A stretch of DNA of 64,000 nt from assembly GCF_013179285.1 (NCBI RefSeq), contig NZ_WVNW01000002.1, positions 806,001 through 870,000 on the forward strand. Reading direction: 5' to 3'. This document shows positions 17,828 through 26,631 of this stretch, one piece after another. The notes below the pieces were generated by a model. The model ran no database searches. It worked only from the letters and a program-made list of their open reading frames with translations, and was not told the DNA's origin. This stretch comes from Roseobacter sp. HKCCD6576-2. Lineage in GTDB: Bacteria > Pseudomonadota > Alphaproteobacteria > Rhodobacterales > Rhodobacteraceae. Numbering within the stretch: the first letter of the stretch is position 1; each line of letters starts with the position of its first letter. The translations under genes were made by a program, and so were the position numbers.

Positions 17828-19060
17828 ATGCCCACCGACCGTTTCACCTTTCCCGGCTCGACCGGCGCCGATCTGGCCGCCCGGCTTGATATGCCGGATG
17901 GGCCGCATCTGGCGACCGCAATCCTGGCGCATTGCTTCACCTGCGGCAAAGACATTGCCGCGGCCCGGCGCATCTCCTCGCGTCTGGCGGCGATGGGGTT
18001 TGCGGTTTTGCGGTTTGATTTCACAGGGCTAGGGCATTCAGCGGGCGAGTTTGAAAACACCTCCTTCACCTCCAATGTGGGCGATCTTCTGGCCGCCGCC
18101 GAAACACTTACCGCGCGCGGCATGCCGCCCGCGCTCCTGATCGGCCATTCACTTGGCGGCGCGGCGGTTTTACGCGCGGCGGGCCAGATCGAGAGTGTCA
18201 AAGCCGTTGCCACCATCGGCGCGCCCTTTGACCCGGGCCATGTCACCCATAATTTCGGTGATGCGCTCGACCGGATCGCCGCCGAGGGCGTGGGCGAGGT
18301 CAATCTGGGCGGACGCCCCATTCGGATCGGTCGCGGCTTCGTCGAAGATGTGAAGGCCGAGAATATCGAACCGGCGATTGCGAGCTTGAACAAAGCGCTT
18401 CTGGTGATGCATGCCCCGCGCGATGCCGTTGTCGGTGTCGAGAACGCAACGCAGATTTTCATCGCCGCAAAACATCCCAAAAGTTTCGTCACGCTTGACA
18501 GCGCTGATCATCTGGTGAGCCGCCCCGAAGACGCGGAATACGCCGCCGAGGTCATCGCCGCTTGGGTCGCCCGCTATGTCAATCTGCGCCCGCCCGCCCC
18601 GCCACCCGGCGCGCCCGAAGGGATCACGCGCGTGTCGGAGGCCAATTCAGACGGCTTCTTGCAAGATGTCCAGGCCGGCCCGTTCCACCACGCTTATGCC
18701 GACGAACCGCTCAGCTATGGCGGCACGAACCAGGGTATGACGCCCTACCAATTCCTCGCCGCCGGGCTTGGCGCCTGCACCTCGATGACGATCCGGATGT
18801 ATGCCCGCCGCAAGGGTTGGCCGCTGGATCATGTCTCGGTCGATGTCACCCATAATCGGGTCCATGGCCAAGACGCGGCAGGCCCGGCGATGCCGCTGGA
18901 TCATTTCACGCGGGCCATCACGCTGACCGGCGATCTGGATGCGGACCAACGGCAAAGGCTGCTGGAGATCGCCGATAAATGCCCGGTTCACAAAAGCTTA
19001 GAGCAAAGCGCTAAGATTTCGACGGAGCTGGTCCAAGCGGCAGAAGTGGCGTTGACTTGA
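17828..19060 (+). CDS. Bifunctional alpha/beta hydrolase - OsmC fusion protein
   Basis: A 410-residue fusion. Residues 1-250 form an alpha/beta hydrolase with the nucleophile elbow LLIGHSLGG (Ser108) and a late SADHLVS His. Residues 265-410 form an OsmC/Ohr-type domain with the two conserved peroxidatic-type cysteines, in LGACTSMTIRMYA and CPVHKSLE. OsmC proteins reduce organic hydroperoxides through these thiols. The fusion recurs in proteobacteria; the hydrolase may release a substrate for the peroxidase half, which is inference. Its 3' end overlaps the convergent Lrp gene by 50 bases. Confidence 0.9.
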   Translation: MPTDRFTFPGSTGADLAARLDMPDGPHLATAILAHCFTCGKDIAAARRISSRLAAMGFAVLRFDFTGLGHSAGEFENTSFTSNVGDLLAAAETLTARGMPPALLIGHSLGGAAVLRAAGQIESVKAVATIGAPFDPGHVTHNFGDALDRIAAEGVGEVNLGGRPIRIGRGFVEDVKAENIEPAIASLNKALLVMHAPRDAVVGVENATQIFIAAKHPKSFVTLDSADHLVSRPEDAEYAAEVIAAWVARYVNLRPPAPPPGAPEGITRVSEANSDGFLQDVQAGPFHHAYADEPLSYGGTNQGMTPYQFLAAGLGACTSMTIRMYARRKGWPLDHVSVDVTHNRVHGQDAAGPAMPLDHFTRAITLTGDLDADQRQRLLEIADKCPVHKSLEQSAKISTELVQAAEVALT

Positions 19061-19493
19061 TCTCTTCCATACTCAGAAGCGCGGTCACATTGTAGATCCG
19101 CACTTCCGAGATCAGCGCCTGATAAAACGCGTCATAGGCCCGCGCATTCGGCACCCGGACTTTCAGGATGTAGTCGATCTCCCCGGCCAACCGATGCGCC
19201 TCCATCACCTCGGGCCGGGCCTGCAACGCGGCAAGGAAGGCCTGCTGCCATTCCGCCTCATGTTCCGAGGTGCGGATCAGCACGAAGAAACACGCCTCGA
19301 GCCCAAGCGCTTCGGCATCCAAAATCACCGTTTGCCGCCCGATGATCCCGGCCTCCTTCAGCTTGCGAATCCGGGTCCAAACCGGGGTCTTGGACGAGCC
19401 GACTTCCTTGGCAATATCGTCCAGCGACCGGCTCGCATCCTCCTGCAAGGCCCGTAGGATTTTCCGGTCCATCTCATCGACCTGAACAGACAT
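19011..19493 (-). CDS. Lrp/AsnC family transcriptional regulator
   Basis: A 160-residue regulator: an N-terminal winged helix (VDEMDRKILRALQEDASRSLDDIAKEVG in two halves, then SSKTPVWTRIRKLKEAGII) and a C-terminal RAM effector-binding domain ending EVRIYNVTALLSMEEIK. It is divergent from the siroheme/sulfite-reduction operon with a 145-base spacer, so control of that operon by an amino acid or sulfur metabolite is a reasonable inference. The ATG at 19493 was chosen over one 27 bases further upstream because it matches the usual family start. Confidence 0.9.
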   Translation of the reverse strand: MSVQVDEMDRKILRALQEDASRSLDDIAKEVGSSKTPVWTRIRKLKEAGIIGRQTVILDAEALGLEACFFVLIRTSEHEAEWQQAFLAALQARPEVMEAHRLAGEIDYILKVRVPNARAYDAFYQALISEVRIYNVTALLSMEEIKSTPLLPLGPAPSKS

Positions 19494-19545
19494 TCGCGCG
19501 CCCTTTCTTTGACCAAACACGGCATTCGCTTTTCCGCGATGTACA

Positions 19546-19557
19546 GAACATGCGTTC
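19546..19557. promoter_or_regulatory. Inverted repeat GAAC-ATGC-GTTC between the Lrp gene and cysG
   Basis: A 12-base inverted repeat (GAAC and GTTC arms, ATGC centre) lies 52 bases upstream of the Lrp ATG and 81 bases before cysG. The position in a divergent promoter region makes it a candidate operator, but it does not match the AT-rich Lrp consensus and no operator is proven. Confidence 0.3.
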
Positions 19558-19638
19558 CTATCTGCAAGCGTGATCTGCCAAATCTTGGGAAATTATTCTA
19601 TCTATGACAGGTAATCGCAGCCAACAGGTCCCGTTCAG

Positions 19639-21033
19639 ATGCAGCATTTTCCGATCTTCCTCGCCGTCGCTGGCCGCCGCATCGTCGTCTCCGGCGGAGG
19701 AGAGGCCGCGCTGGCCAAACTGCGCCTGTTGCTCAAGACCGAAGCACATCTGACGGTCTTCGCTGCAGACCCGGCGCAAGAGATCGTGGATTGGGCGGCC
19801 CAAGGCAAATTGACCCTTGCCAAACGCGCCCTGGCTGCAGGCGATGCCCTCTGCGCCGCGCTCTTTTACGCCGCCAACGAGGACGATGCCGAAGACGCCC
19901 GCGTGACCCGCCTTGCGCAAGCGGATGGCGCGCTGACCAACTGGGTCGACAATCTTGGCCAAAGCCAGTTCATCACACCCGCGATCGTTGACCGTGACCC
20001 GGTGACCGTGGCGATTGGCACCGAAGGCGCGGCCCCGGTTCTGGCCCGCGCGATCAAGTCCGACCTCGAAGCGCGGCTGCCTGTGCAATTGGGCCTGCTG
20101 GCCCGGATCGGGAAAACCTTCCGCAAGGCGGTCGAGGCTCTGCCGATGGGTCGCCCGCGGCGCGATTTCTGGTCAGACTACTACTTCAAGACCGGGCCGG
20201 AAGCGCTCGCGCAAGAGGGTGAGGCCGGTATTCAAACCCGGTTGGACGCCCTCCTCTCCGATCATCTCTCGCGTGACAGCCAACCGGGCCGTGTCGCCTT
20301 GGTCGGTGCAGGCCCCGGCGATCCGGAACTGCTGACGCTGAAAGCCCGCCGCGCCCTTGATGAGGCCGATGTGGTGATCTATGACCGCCTCGTCGCGCCC
20401 GAAATCCTCGAACTTGCCCGCCGCGAAGCCCTGATGATCAATGCCGGCAAGGAGGGGTTCGGCCCGTCGATGTCGCAAGACGAGATCTGCCGCTTGATTG
20501 TCGAGCATGCCGCTCAAGGCGCCTATGTGGTCCGCCTGAAATCTGGCGACCCCACGGTTTATGGCCGCTTGGACGAGGAAGTTGATGCGCTGGACGCAGC
20601 CGGTGTCGCCTGGTCGATCATTCCGGGCATCACCGCCGCATCCGCCGCCGCCGCCGGGATCGGCCAAAGCCTGACCAAACGCGACCGGAACTCGGCGCTC
20701 CGGTTTCTGACCGGTCATGACGTGAAGGGCTTTGCCGAACATGACTGGCGGGGTCTCGCCCGTCCGGGTGAGGTCGCCGCGATCTATATGGCCAAGAAAG
20801 GTGCGCGCTTCCTGCAAGGTCGGCTTTTGATGCATGGTGCCGCGCCCAACACGCCCGTGACCGTGGTCGAAAATGCCTCGCGCGCCGATGGCCAAACGCT
20901 CGCCACCACGCTGGCGCGCCTGCCTGCCGATATTGACGCCGCCAACATGTCCGGCCCCGCCATTCTGCTCTATGGCCTGGCACCCCGCGATGCGGCGCTG
21001 GCCCTCCCGCAACTGCAAAAGGATCAAGCCTGA
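19639..21033 (+). CDS. cysG: Siroheme synthase (trifunctional)
   Basis: Makes siroheme from uroporphyrinogen III. Residues 1-205 form the CysG-B half (precorrin-2 dehydrogenase and ferrochelatase) with the dinucleotide-binding start FLAVAGRRIVVSGGGEAALAKL. Residues about 215-464 form the SAM-dependent uroporphyrinogen III methyltransferase with VALVGAGPGDPELLTLKARRAL, RLKSGDPTVYGRLDEE and the VPGITAA-type IIPGITAASAA. It is 464 residues, the normal trifunctional length. It heads an operon supplying the siroheme cofactor to the sulfite reductase two genes downstream. Its stop overlaps the next start by one base (TGATG). Confidence 0.95.
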   Translation: MQHFPIFLAVAGRRIVVSGGGEAALAKLRLLLKTEAHLTVFAADPAQEIVDWAAQGKLTLAKRALAAGDALCAALFYAANEDDAEDARVTRLAQADGALTNWVDNLGQSQFITPAIVDRDPVTVAIGTEGAAPVLARAIKSDLEARLPVQLGLLARIGKTFRKAVEALPMGRPRRDFWSDYYFKTGPEALAQEGEAGIQTRLDALLSDHLSRDSQPGRVALVGAGPGDPELLTLKARRALDEADVVIYDRLVAPEILELARREALMINAGKEGFGPSMSQDEICRLIVEHAAQGAYVVRLKSGDPTVYGRLDEEVDALDAAGVAWSIIPGITAASAAAAGIGQSLTKRDRNSALRFLTGHDVKGFAEHDWRGLARPGEVAAIYMAKKGARFLQGRLLMHGAAPNTPVTVVENASRADGQTLATTLARLPADIDAANMSGPAILLYGLAPRDAALALPQLQKDQA

Positions 21034-21332
21034 TGCCCCGCCCCTTTACGCCGAAAGTCGTCACCGCAAATGCGCTTCTCGAAGGCGATGTGGTCTATCT
21101 GACCGAAGATGACCGCTGGACCCGAACGCTCACCGAGGCCGAGCTGATCGAAGACGAGGCCCATGCGCAGCTCCGCCTGCTGGATGCAGAGATGCAGCCG
21201 GGCCGTGTGGTTGGCCCCTATCTGGCCGATGTCAAAGCCGGACCGGCGGGGCCGGAACCCACCCATTTCCGCGAAGCTTTTCGCAGCCGCGGCCCGTCCA
21301 ATTACCACCATGGAAAGCAGGCAGGCGCCTGA
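21033..21332 (+). CDS. DUF2849 family protein
   Basis: A 99-residue protein of the DUF2849 family, recognised from KVVTANALLEGDVVYLTEDDRWTR and the end segment GPEPTHFREAFRSRGPSNYHHGK. No catalytic motif is known. It always travels with sulfite/nitrite reductase genes in alphaproteobacteria, so a small accessory role in sulfite reduction is likely but unproven. Start and cysG stop share one base. Confidence 0.88.
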   Translation: MPRPFTPKVVTANALLEGDVVYLTEDDRWTRTLTEAELIEDEAHAQLRLLDAEMQPGRVVGPYLADVKAGPAGPEPTHFREAFRSRGPSNYHHGKQAGA

Positions 21333-21448
21333 CGCCCTATCCAAACGAATAGGGATCTATGCCGAAACCCCGCCCGCTATTCCGATAGACCCACCCGGCC
21401 CACACAGCCGCACGACATGCTCAAAATAACGCAACCGGAGCGATCCAG

Positions 21449-23116
21449 ATGTACAGCTACAACGAGTTCGACACCGCCTTTCTTCAGGAGCGCAACGCGC
21501 AATTCCGGTCTCAGGTCGAGCGGCGCATCGATGGCTCCCTGACTGAAGATGAGTTCAAGCCGTTCCGTTTGATGAACGGACTCTATCTGCAATTGCATGC
21601 CTATATGCTGCGCGTGGCGATCCCTTATGGCACGCTGAACTCCCGGCAGATGCGGCAACTGGCGATGATCGCCGAGCGGTGGGACAAAGGCTATGGCCAT
21701 TTCACGACGCGGCAAAACATCCAATACAACTGGCCGAAACTGCAGGACGTGCCGGACATGTTGGACGCGCTGGCCGATGTCGGCATGCATGCGATCCAGA
21801 CCTCCGGCAACACGATCCGCAACGTCACGGCAGATCATTTCTCTGGCGCCGCCGCCGATGAGACCGCCGATCCGCGGCCCGTGGCCGAGTTGATCCGGCA
21901 ATGGTCGACCGACCATCCCGAGTTCCAGTTCCTGCCCCGCAAGTTCAAAGTCGCCGTCACCGGCAGCCCAAATGACCGCGCGGTGACCGCCGCCCATGAT
22001 ATCGGCATTCGCATCGTCGAGCGGCATGGCGAAATTGGCTATCAAATCCTCGTCGGCGGCGGCCTCGGCCGAACGCCTATGATCGGCAAGGTCTTGGCGG
22101 ATTTCGTGCCGGGCGACGACCTGTTGCCCTATCTAGAAAGCATTGTCGCGGTCTATAATCTGCTCGGCCGTCGCGACAACAAATACAAAGCCCGGATCAA
22201 GATCACGGTGCATGAAACCGGCCTGGACGAGATCCGTCGCATGGTTGGGGATGAATTTGCCGCCCGCAAGCCCGCCTTTGCGGGGGTTGATCAAGAGATG
22301 CTGTCGGAAATCACATCTCACTTTGCGCCACCACGCTTCGAATCTGCCGATACTGGCGACTATGATAGCACATATGCAACAAACCCCGCGTTTCGCGCCT
22401 TTGTGGATACAAATGTGGATACCCATAAGCGGGATGGCTACGCGATTGTCTCGATCTCGCTGAAATCTCATGGTGCGACCCCGGGTGACGCAACCGCTGA
22501 TCAGATGCGTGTGATGGCCGATTTGGCCGAAACCTATGCCCATGATGAGCTGCGCATCTCTCATGAGCAGAACGTAATCCTGCCGCATGTGCCGCGTCGT
22601 CATTTGCCCGCGATCTATGCGGCGCTGCGCGACGCGGGCCTCGCCACCGCCAATATCGGGTTGATCTCCGACATCATCGCCTGCCCCGGCATGGATTACT
22701 GCGCCCTGGCCACGGCCCGCTCGATCCCGATCGCGCAAGAGATCGCAACCCGGTTTGATGAGCTGAAACTTGAACATGATGTGGGCCCGCTGAAGATCAA
22801 AATCTCCGGCTGCATCAATGCCTGCGGGCACCACCATGTCGGTCATATCGGCATCCTCGGCCTCGACCGGGCCGGTGTGGAGAACTATCAGATCACCCTT
22901 GGTGGTGACGGCACGGAAGATGCCAGCATTGGCGAACGGGCTGGCCCAGGTTTTGGCGCGGACGAGATCATCCCGGCGATCGAGCGCCTGGTCTATGCCT
23001 ATCTCGACCTGCGCGAGAGCCCCGACGAGACCTTCCTGCAAAGCTATCGCCGCCTCGGCCTCGCGCCGTTCAAAGCTGCGCTTTACCCGGCGGAGGCCAA
23101 GGCCGATGCCGCTTGA
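21449..23116 (+). CDS. cysI: Sulfite (or nitrite) reductase, siroheme / 4Fe-4S subunit
   Basis: A 555-residue hemoprotein that reduces sulfite to sulfide with six electrons. The tandem ferredoxin-like half-domains are visible: RQNIQYNWPKLQDVPDMLDAL early, then the siroheme/cluster ligands in IACPGMDYCALATARS and ISGCINACGHHHVGHIG (four Cys, C-x5-C and C-x3-C). The operon with cysG, an APS reductase and DUF934 points to assimilatory sulfite reduction rather than nitrite reduction. Electrons may come from the ferredoxin/NADPH reductase encoded at 24367. An ACCGGAG ribosome site precedes the ATG. Confidence 0.92.
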   Translation: MYSYNEFDTAFLQERNAQFRSQVERRIDGSLTEDEFKPFRLMNGLYLQLHAYMLRVAIPYGTLNSRQMRQLAMIAERWDKGYGHFTTRQNIQYNWPKLQDVPDMLDALADVGMHAIQTSGNTIRNVTADHFSGAAADETADPRPVAELIRQWSTDHPEFQFLPRKFKVAVTGSPNDRAVTAAHDIGIRIVERHGEIGYQILVGGGLGRTPMIGKVLADFVPGDDLLPYLESIVAVYNLLGRRDNKYKARIKITVHETGLDEIRRMVGDEFAARKPAFAGVDQEMLSEITSHFAPPRFESADTGDYDSTYATNPAFRAFVDTNVDTHKRDGYAIVSISLKSHGATPGDATADQMRVMADLAETYAHDELRISHEQNVILPHVPRRHLPAIYAALRDAGLATANIGLISDIIACPGMDYCALATARSIPIAQEIATRFDELKLEHDVGPLKIKISGCINACGHHHVGHIGILGLDRAGVENYQITLGGDGTEDASIGERAGPGFGADEIIPAIERLVYAYLDLRESPDETFLQSYRRLGLAPFKAALYPAEAKADAA

Positions 23117-23846
23117 CGCCCCTGTCTCCACACGCGCCGCGTTGCTCAACACGCGCTATCGCCACCATTCGGCGACCGCTGTGTTGCGCCATGCGTTAAG
23201 TGACCCAGATACGGGCCGGATCGCTTTGGTCAGTTCCTTTGGGGCGGAATCGGTGGTGCTGCTGCATATGCTCGCGGAGATCGACCGCGCGACACCGGTA
23301 CTGTTCATCGACACCGAAATGCTGTTTCCGGAAACACTCACTTACCAGCAAGAACTCGCGGCCCATCTCGGCCTGGAAGACCTACGGATCATCCGCGCCA
23401 GCCAAACCAGCCTGGCGGCGCATGACCCCGATGGCGATTTGCACCAGACCGACCCTGACGCCTGCTGCACTTTACGCAAAACCGTGCCGCTGAACCACGC
23501 GCTGGCCCCGTTTGACGCTTGGATCACCGGTCGGAAACGGTTCCAAGGTGGGCAGCGCGCCGCCCTACAGTTCTTCGAAGAAGAGGGTGATTTCCGCATC
23601 AAGATCAACCCATTGGCCCATTGGTCACCTGAGGACGTCCAGGATTATATGATCAACAACCGCCTGCCGCGCCATCCCTTGGTTGCCAAGGGCTATCCGT
23701 CGATCGGTTGTGCGCCTTGCACCAAGCCGGTGGCCGCCGGCGAAAACCCGCGCGCCGGGCGCTGGCAGGGCCAGGACAAAGACGAGTGCGGTATTCATTT
23801 CATCGATGGGCGCATGGTGCGCGGCCCGCTAAAACAGGCGTCGTGA
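23106..23846 (+). CDS. cysH: Adenylyl-sulfate (APS/PAPS) reductase
   Basis: Reduces activated sulfate to sulfite. The 246-residue protein has the nucleotide-binding SSFGAESVVLLHML, then the cysteine pairs DACCTLRK and GCAPCT that bind a 4Fe-4S cluster, and the C-terminal catalytic ECGIHF. The double Cys pairs mark the iron-sulfur, APS-preferring branch common in alphaproteobacteria rather than the enterobacterial PAPS enzyme. The ATG at 23106 overlaps the sulfite reductase gene by 11 bases; longer upstream frames are antisense-like shadows. Confidence 0.93.
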   Translation: MPLDAPVSTRAALLNTRYRHHSATAVLRHALSDPDTGRIALVSSFGAESVVLLHMLAEIDRATPVLFIDTEMLFPETLTYQQELAAHLGLEDLRIIRASQTSLAAHDPDGDLHQTDPDACCTLRKTVPLNHALAPFDAWITGRKRFQGGQRAALQFFEEEGDFRIKINPLAHWSPEDVQDYMINNRLPRHPLVAKGYPSIGCAPCTKPVAAGENPRAGRWQGQDKDECGIHFIDGRMVRGPLKQAS

Positions 23847-23889
23847 TGGCGCCGATAAAGACAGTTTGGACAACGAAAAGAGGCACGAA

Positions 23890-24306
23890 ATGACCGATCC
23901 GGTTTTGGTGCGTGACACAGGTTTTGAAACGGACGATTGGACCGGCGGATTTGCCGCTTTGGCCGACGGGATCGCCGCCAATTGCGGCGGTGTGGATATC
24001 GCGTCCGATGATGATATCCAGCCTCTGGCCGACACCCTCGACCAGATCGCGATGATCCGCATCGCCTTCCCCAGCTTTGCCGATGGTCGGGGATTTACCC
24101 TTGCCCGGCAGCTCCGCGCGCTTGGCTACACCGGTCGTCTCCGTGCGGCGGGCCATGTTCTGGCCGATCAATACGCCATGGCGCGGCGGGCCGGGTTCGA
24201 CGAAGTTGAGATCAGTGCCGAGTTGGCCGCGCGCCAGCCCGAAGCGCAGTGGCGGGCCCGCGCCAACTGGCAGGCGCATCACTACCAGGCGCGCCTGCGC
24301 GGCTGA
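23890..24306 (+). CDS. DUF934 family protein (sulfite-reduction accessory)
   Basis: A 138-residue protein of the DUF934/COG3749 family, recognised from the block IAFPSFADGRGFTLARQLRALGY followed by RAAGHVLADQYAMARRAGFDEVE. The family is almost always beside sulfite reductase genes and is assumed to assist it, though no biochemistry is visible here. It starts 43 bases after cysH. Confidence 0.9.
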   Translation: MTDPVLVRDTGFETDDWTGGFAALADGIAANCGGVDIASDDDIQPLADTLDQIAMIRIAFPSFADGRGFTLARQLRALGYTGRLRAAGHVLADQYAMARRAGFDEVEISAELAARQPEAQWRARANWQAHHYQARLRG

Positions 24307-24366
24307 TCCCCCTTTCCCTGATCCAGATCAATGCCTAAGACAAAGGGCGGCTGCTAAAGCCGTGAT

Positions 24367-25221
24367 ATGAGCATGACCGAGCAAACACCCGTGACACAAA
24401 CCGCCGCGAAACCCGTCCCCACCCTGCCCGACGCCCAGACCGTGACACATGTCAAACACTGGACCGACCGGCTGTTTTCCTTCCGCGTGACGCGGCCTGC
24501 CAGCTTGCGGTTCCGCTCAGGCGAGTTCGTGATGATCGGGCTGATGGGCGACGCGGACCCGAAAACCGGAAAACAGAAACCGCTCCTGCGCGCCTATTCC
24601 ATCGCCTCGCCCTCCTGGGATGACGAGCTGGAGTTTTATTCGATCAAGGTCCAAGACGGCCCGCTGACCAGCCGCTTGCAGCATATCCAGCCCGGTGATG
24701 AGATCATCCTGCGCCCGAAACCGGTCGGCACCTTAGTTCATGACGCGCTTTTGCCCGGCAAACGCATCTGGTTTTTCGCCACGGGCACCGGGTTTGCGCC
24801 CTTCGCAAGCCTGCTGCGCGACCCGCAGACCTATGAGGATTATGACGAGATCATCCTCACCCATACCTGCCGCGAGGTTGGCGAATTGGCGTACGGCGCG
24901 GAGGTAATCGAGACCATCCGAAATGACGAGATGCTGGCCGAGTTGATGGGCGAAGGCTTCCACGAGAAGCTGCGCTATTACCCGACCACAACCCGCGAAG
25001 AGAGCCCAAAAATGGGCCGGATCACTGATTTGATGCGGTCCGGCGAGGTGTTTGCCGATCTGGGCGTGGCGCCGCTTTGCCCCGAAAATGACCGGGCGAT
25101 GATTTGCGGCAATCTCGCATTCAATCTCGAACTGAAAGAGATGCTGGAGGAATACGGGTTGGAGGAAGGCGCCAATTCGAAGCCGATGCAATACGTCGTG
25201 GAAAAGGCGTTTCTGGACTAA
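24367..25221 (+). CDS. fpr: Ferredoxin--NADP+ reductase
   Basis: Moves electrons between NADPH and ferredoxin or flavodoxin. The 284-residue flavoprotein has the FAD motif RAYSIASPSWD, the second flavin/NADP segment FFATGTGFAPFASLLRD, ILTHTCREVGELAYG, and the C-terminal family end KPMQYVVEKAFLD. It follows the DUF934 gene by 60 bases and may belong to the sulfur operon, supplying the sulfite reductase and APS reductase. Fpr can also act in oxidative stress, so its context is suggestive only. Confidence 0.94.
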   Translation: MSMTEQTPVTQTAAKPVPTLPDAQTVTHVKHWTDRLFSFRVTRPASLRFRSGEFVMIGLMGDADPKTGKQKPLLRAYSIASPSWDDELEFYSIKVQDGPLTSRLQHIQPGDEIILRPKPVGTLVHDALLPGKRIWFFATGTGFAPFASLLRDPQTYEDYDEIILTHTCREVGELAYGAEVIETIRNDEMLAELMGEGFHEKLRYYPTTTREESPKMGRITDLMRSGEVFADLGVAPLCPENDRAMICGNLAFNLELKEMLEEYGLEEGANSKPMQYVVEKAFLD

Positions 25222-25377
25222 GCCCTGCGCCGCGCGGTCAATCTATACGGTATCGGGGCGATGGCCGCTTGGCGGAACAGCGTCGATGCTCGCGGGTTAT
25301 CTTCCCTGACCGCATAACGGATGGTCAGGGCGCGAGACGCTGGCTTGGCGCCTTGAGCACAGGTTTAGGAGGCGCAT

Positions 25378-25833
25378 ATGAACAGCATCCATGACATGTC
25401 CCTAATCGATCTCGCGACCATCATCAGCGGGTTTGGCACCGCGATTGCCGCCCTCGTCGCGGTGATTGGTGTTGTCATTGCCATCGTCCAAGTCCGCTCG
25501 TACCGCTCGGTTCAAAGCGAAAACATGGCGAAAAGCCTGTTTCGCGATTATCTCAAGGAGGCGCTTGAACGGCCGGACCTTCTTTCGCCGGATCATGAGA
25601 AACTGGCCGAGGCGGGCCGCATGGTCGAATACGAGCTTTTCGTGGCCCATATGCTCTATTCGCTCGACGCGGTTCTCGCCAACACGCACTCGACCGAATG
25701 GCGCGAGGTGGCTCGCGGTGAACTGGCCCGCCATATGGTGTTCCTCAACTCCGACGAGTTCCAGAAACAGCGCCAATACTATTCCGTGGAACTGGTTCGG
25801 ATCATTGACGAAATCCGCACGTCTGAGACGTAG
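25378..25833 (+). CDS. Single-span membrane hypothetical protein
   Basis: A 151-residue protein not recognised as a named family. Residues 12-38 form one long hydrophobic segment; the remaining part is soluble, helix-rich and charged (SENMAKSLFRDYLKEAL, then EYELFVAHMLYSLDAVL). A textbook AGGAGG lies six bases before the ATG. It is probably transcribed alone and ends at a strong terminator. No function can be assigned. Confidence 0.75.
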   Translation: MNSIHDMSLIDLATIISGFGTAIAALVAVIGVVIAIVQVRSYRSVQSENMAKSLFRDYLKEALERPDLLSPDHEKLAEAGRMVEYELFVAHMLYSLDAVLANTHSTEWREVARGELARHMVFLNSDEFQKQRQYYSVELVRIIDEIRTSET

Positions 25834-25894
25834 AGCAGGTCTTTCGGTCGATCGGCTGCGACCCCAAGCCAGCGCAAGACAGGTTCAGCCAAGA

Positions 25895-25924
25895 AAAAAC
25901 CCGCGCGGGTGTGGCGCGGGTTTC
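25895..25924. terminator. Bidirectional terminator
   Basis: An inverted repeat AACCCGCGC / GCGCGGGTT with a seven-base loop is flanked by AAAAAA on the left and TTT on the right. It can serve both the plus-strand gene ending at 25833 and the minus-strand gene ending at 25948. Confidence 0.85.
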
Positions 25925-25947
25925 TACATTTTCGAACAGGGTTTGGC

Positions 25948-26631
25948 TTAGAGACCAAGCGCCTCGCGGACCTGGGTCACAACGCCCTCGACCAGCTCTG
26001 GGTTGTTACGCGCGCCTTCGATGGCGGTGCTGAGCGTGGTTTTCATCACCGGGTTCAGGTCGGAACCATCAACCGCGGCCAGGGCGGCATCGGCATCAAA
26101 CCCATCCACCGTCAGGATCGAGGCCAAGTCGGGGGTGGCGGCTTCAACCGCATCGGTGACGGCCTCCGTCGCGGTCTCGGTCGCTGTATCGACTTCTGCG
26201 GCAGCGGCCTCCGCGGCGGCCTCAGCTTCTGCAGCTGCGGCTTCCGCTGCGGCGGCCGCTTCGGCTTCCGCTGCGGCGGCGGCCTCGGCAGCAGCTTCTT
26301 CTGCGGCGGCGGCCTCTGCCTCGGCGGCGGCGGCAGCCTCTGCAACAGCGGCTTCCGCTTCCGCAGCAGCGGCCTCGGCGGCGGCAGCAGCTTCAGCTTC
26401 GGCAGCAGCGGCGGCCTCTGCAGCGGCGGCGGCTTCCGCTTCAGCAGCGGCAGCAGCTTCGGCGGCGGCGGCTTCTGCTTCCGCAGCGGCGGCCTCGGCC
26501 TCGTCGGTTACTGTTTCAACGGCGTCTTCAACCGCATCGGCCATCGGAGCTTCATCGCCACCTTGGGTCAGGAAATACCCCCCTACGGCCACGGCAAGAA
26601 GCACAACAACAATGATAATAATTCGGTTCAT
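25948..26631 (-). CDS. Membrane-anchored protein with a long Ala/Glu-rich stalk
   Basis: A 227-residue protein. After a short MNR, residues 4-20 form one transmembrane segment; the positive start predicts the rest lies in the periplasm. Residues 44-147 consist almost only of Ala and Glu (one Val), in repeats such as EAEAAAAAEAAA, with no proline or glycine, so a single long rigid helix is expected. Residues 165-227 form a small normal-composition domain (DGFDADAALAAVDGSDLNP and EGARNNPELVEGVVTQVREAL). The short start at 26631 is chosen because the longer frame adds a non-homologous cysteine-rich lead. No family name is known. The opposite-strand frame across it is an artefact of its composition. 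Confidence 0.75.
   Translation of the reverse strand: MNRIIIIVVVLLAVAVGGYFLTQGGDEAPMADAVEDAVETVTDEAEAAAAEAEAAAAEAAAAAEAEAAAAAEAAAAAEAEAAAAAEAAAAEAEAAVAEAAAAAEAEAAAAEEAAAEAAAAAEAEAAAAAEAAAAEAEAAAEAAAAEVDTATETATEAVTDAVEAATPDLASILTVDGFDADAALAAVDGSDLNPVMKTTLSTAIEGARNNPELVEGVVTQVREALGL
26191..26502 (-). repeat. Low-complexity Ala/Glu-coding repeat tract
   Basis: About 310 bases made of imperfectly repeated GCG/GCC/GCA alanine and GAA/GAG glutamate codons (residues 44-147 of the stalk protein). Different alanine codons alternate, so the tract is not a simple microsatellite, but replication slippage between the repeats could change its length. Confidence 0.75.
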
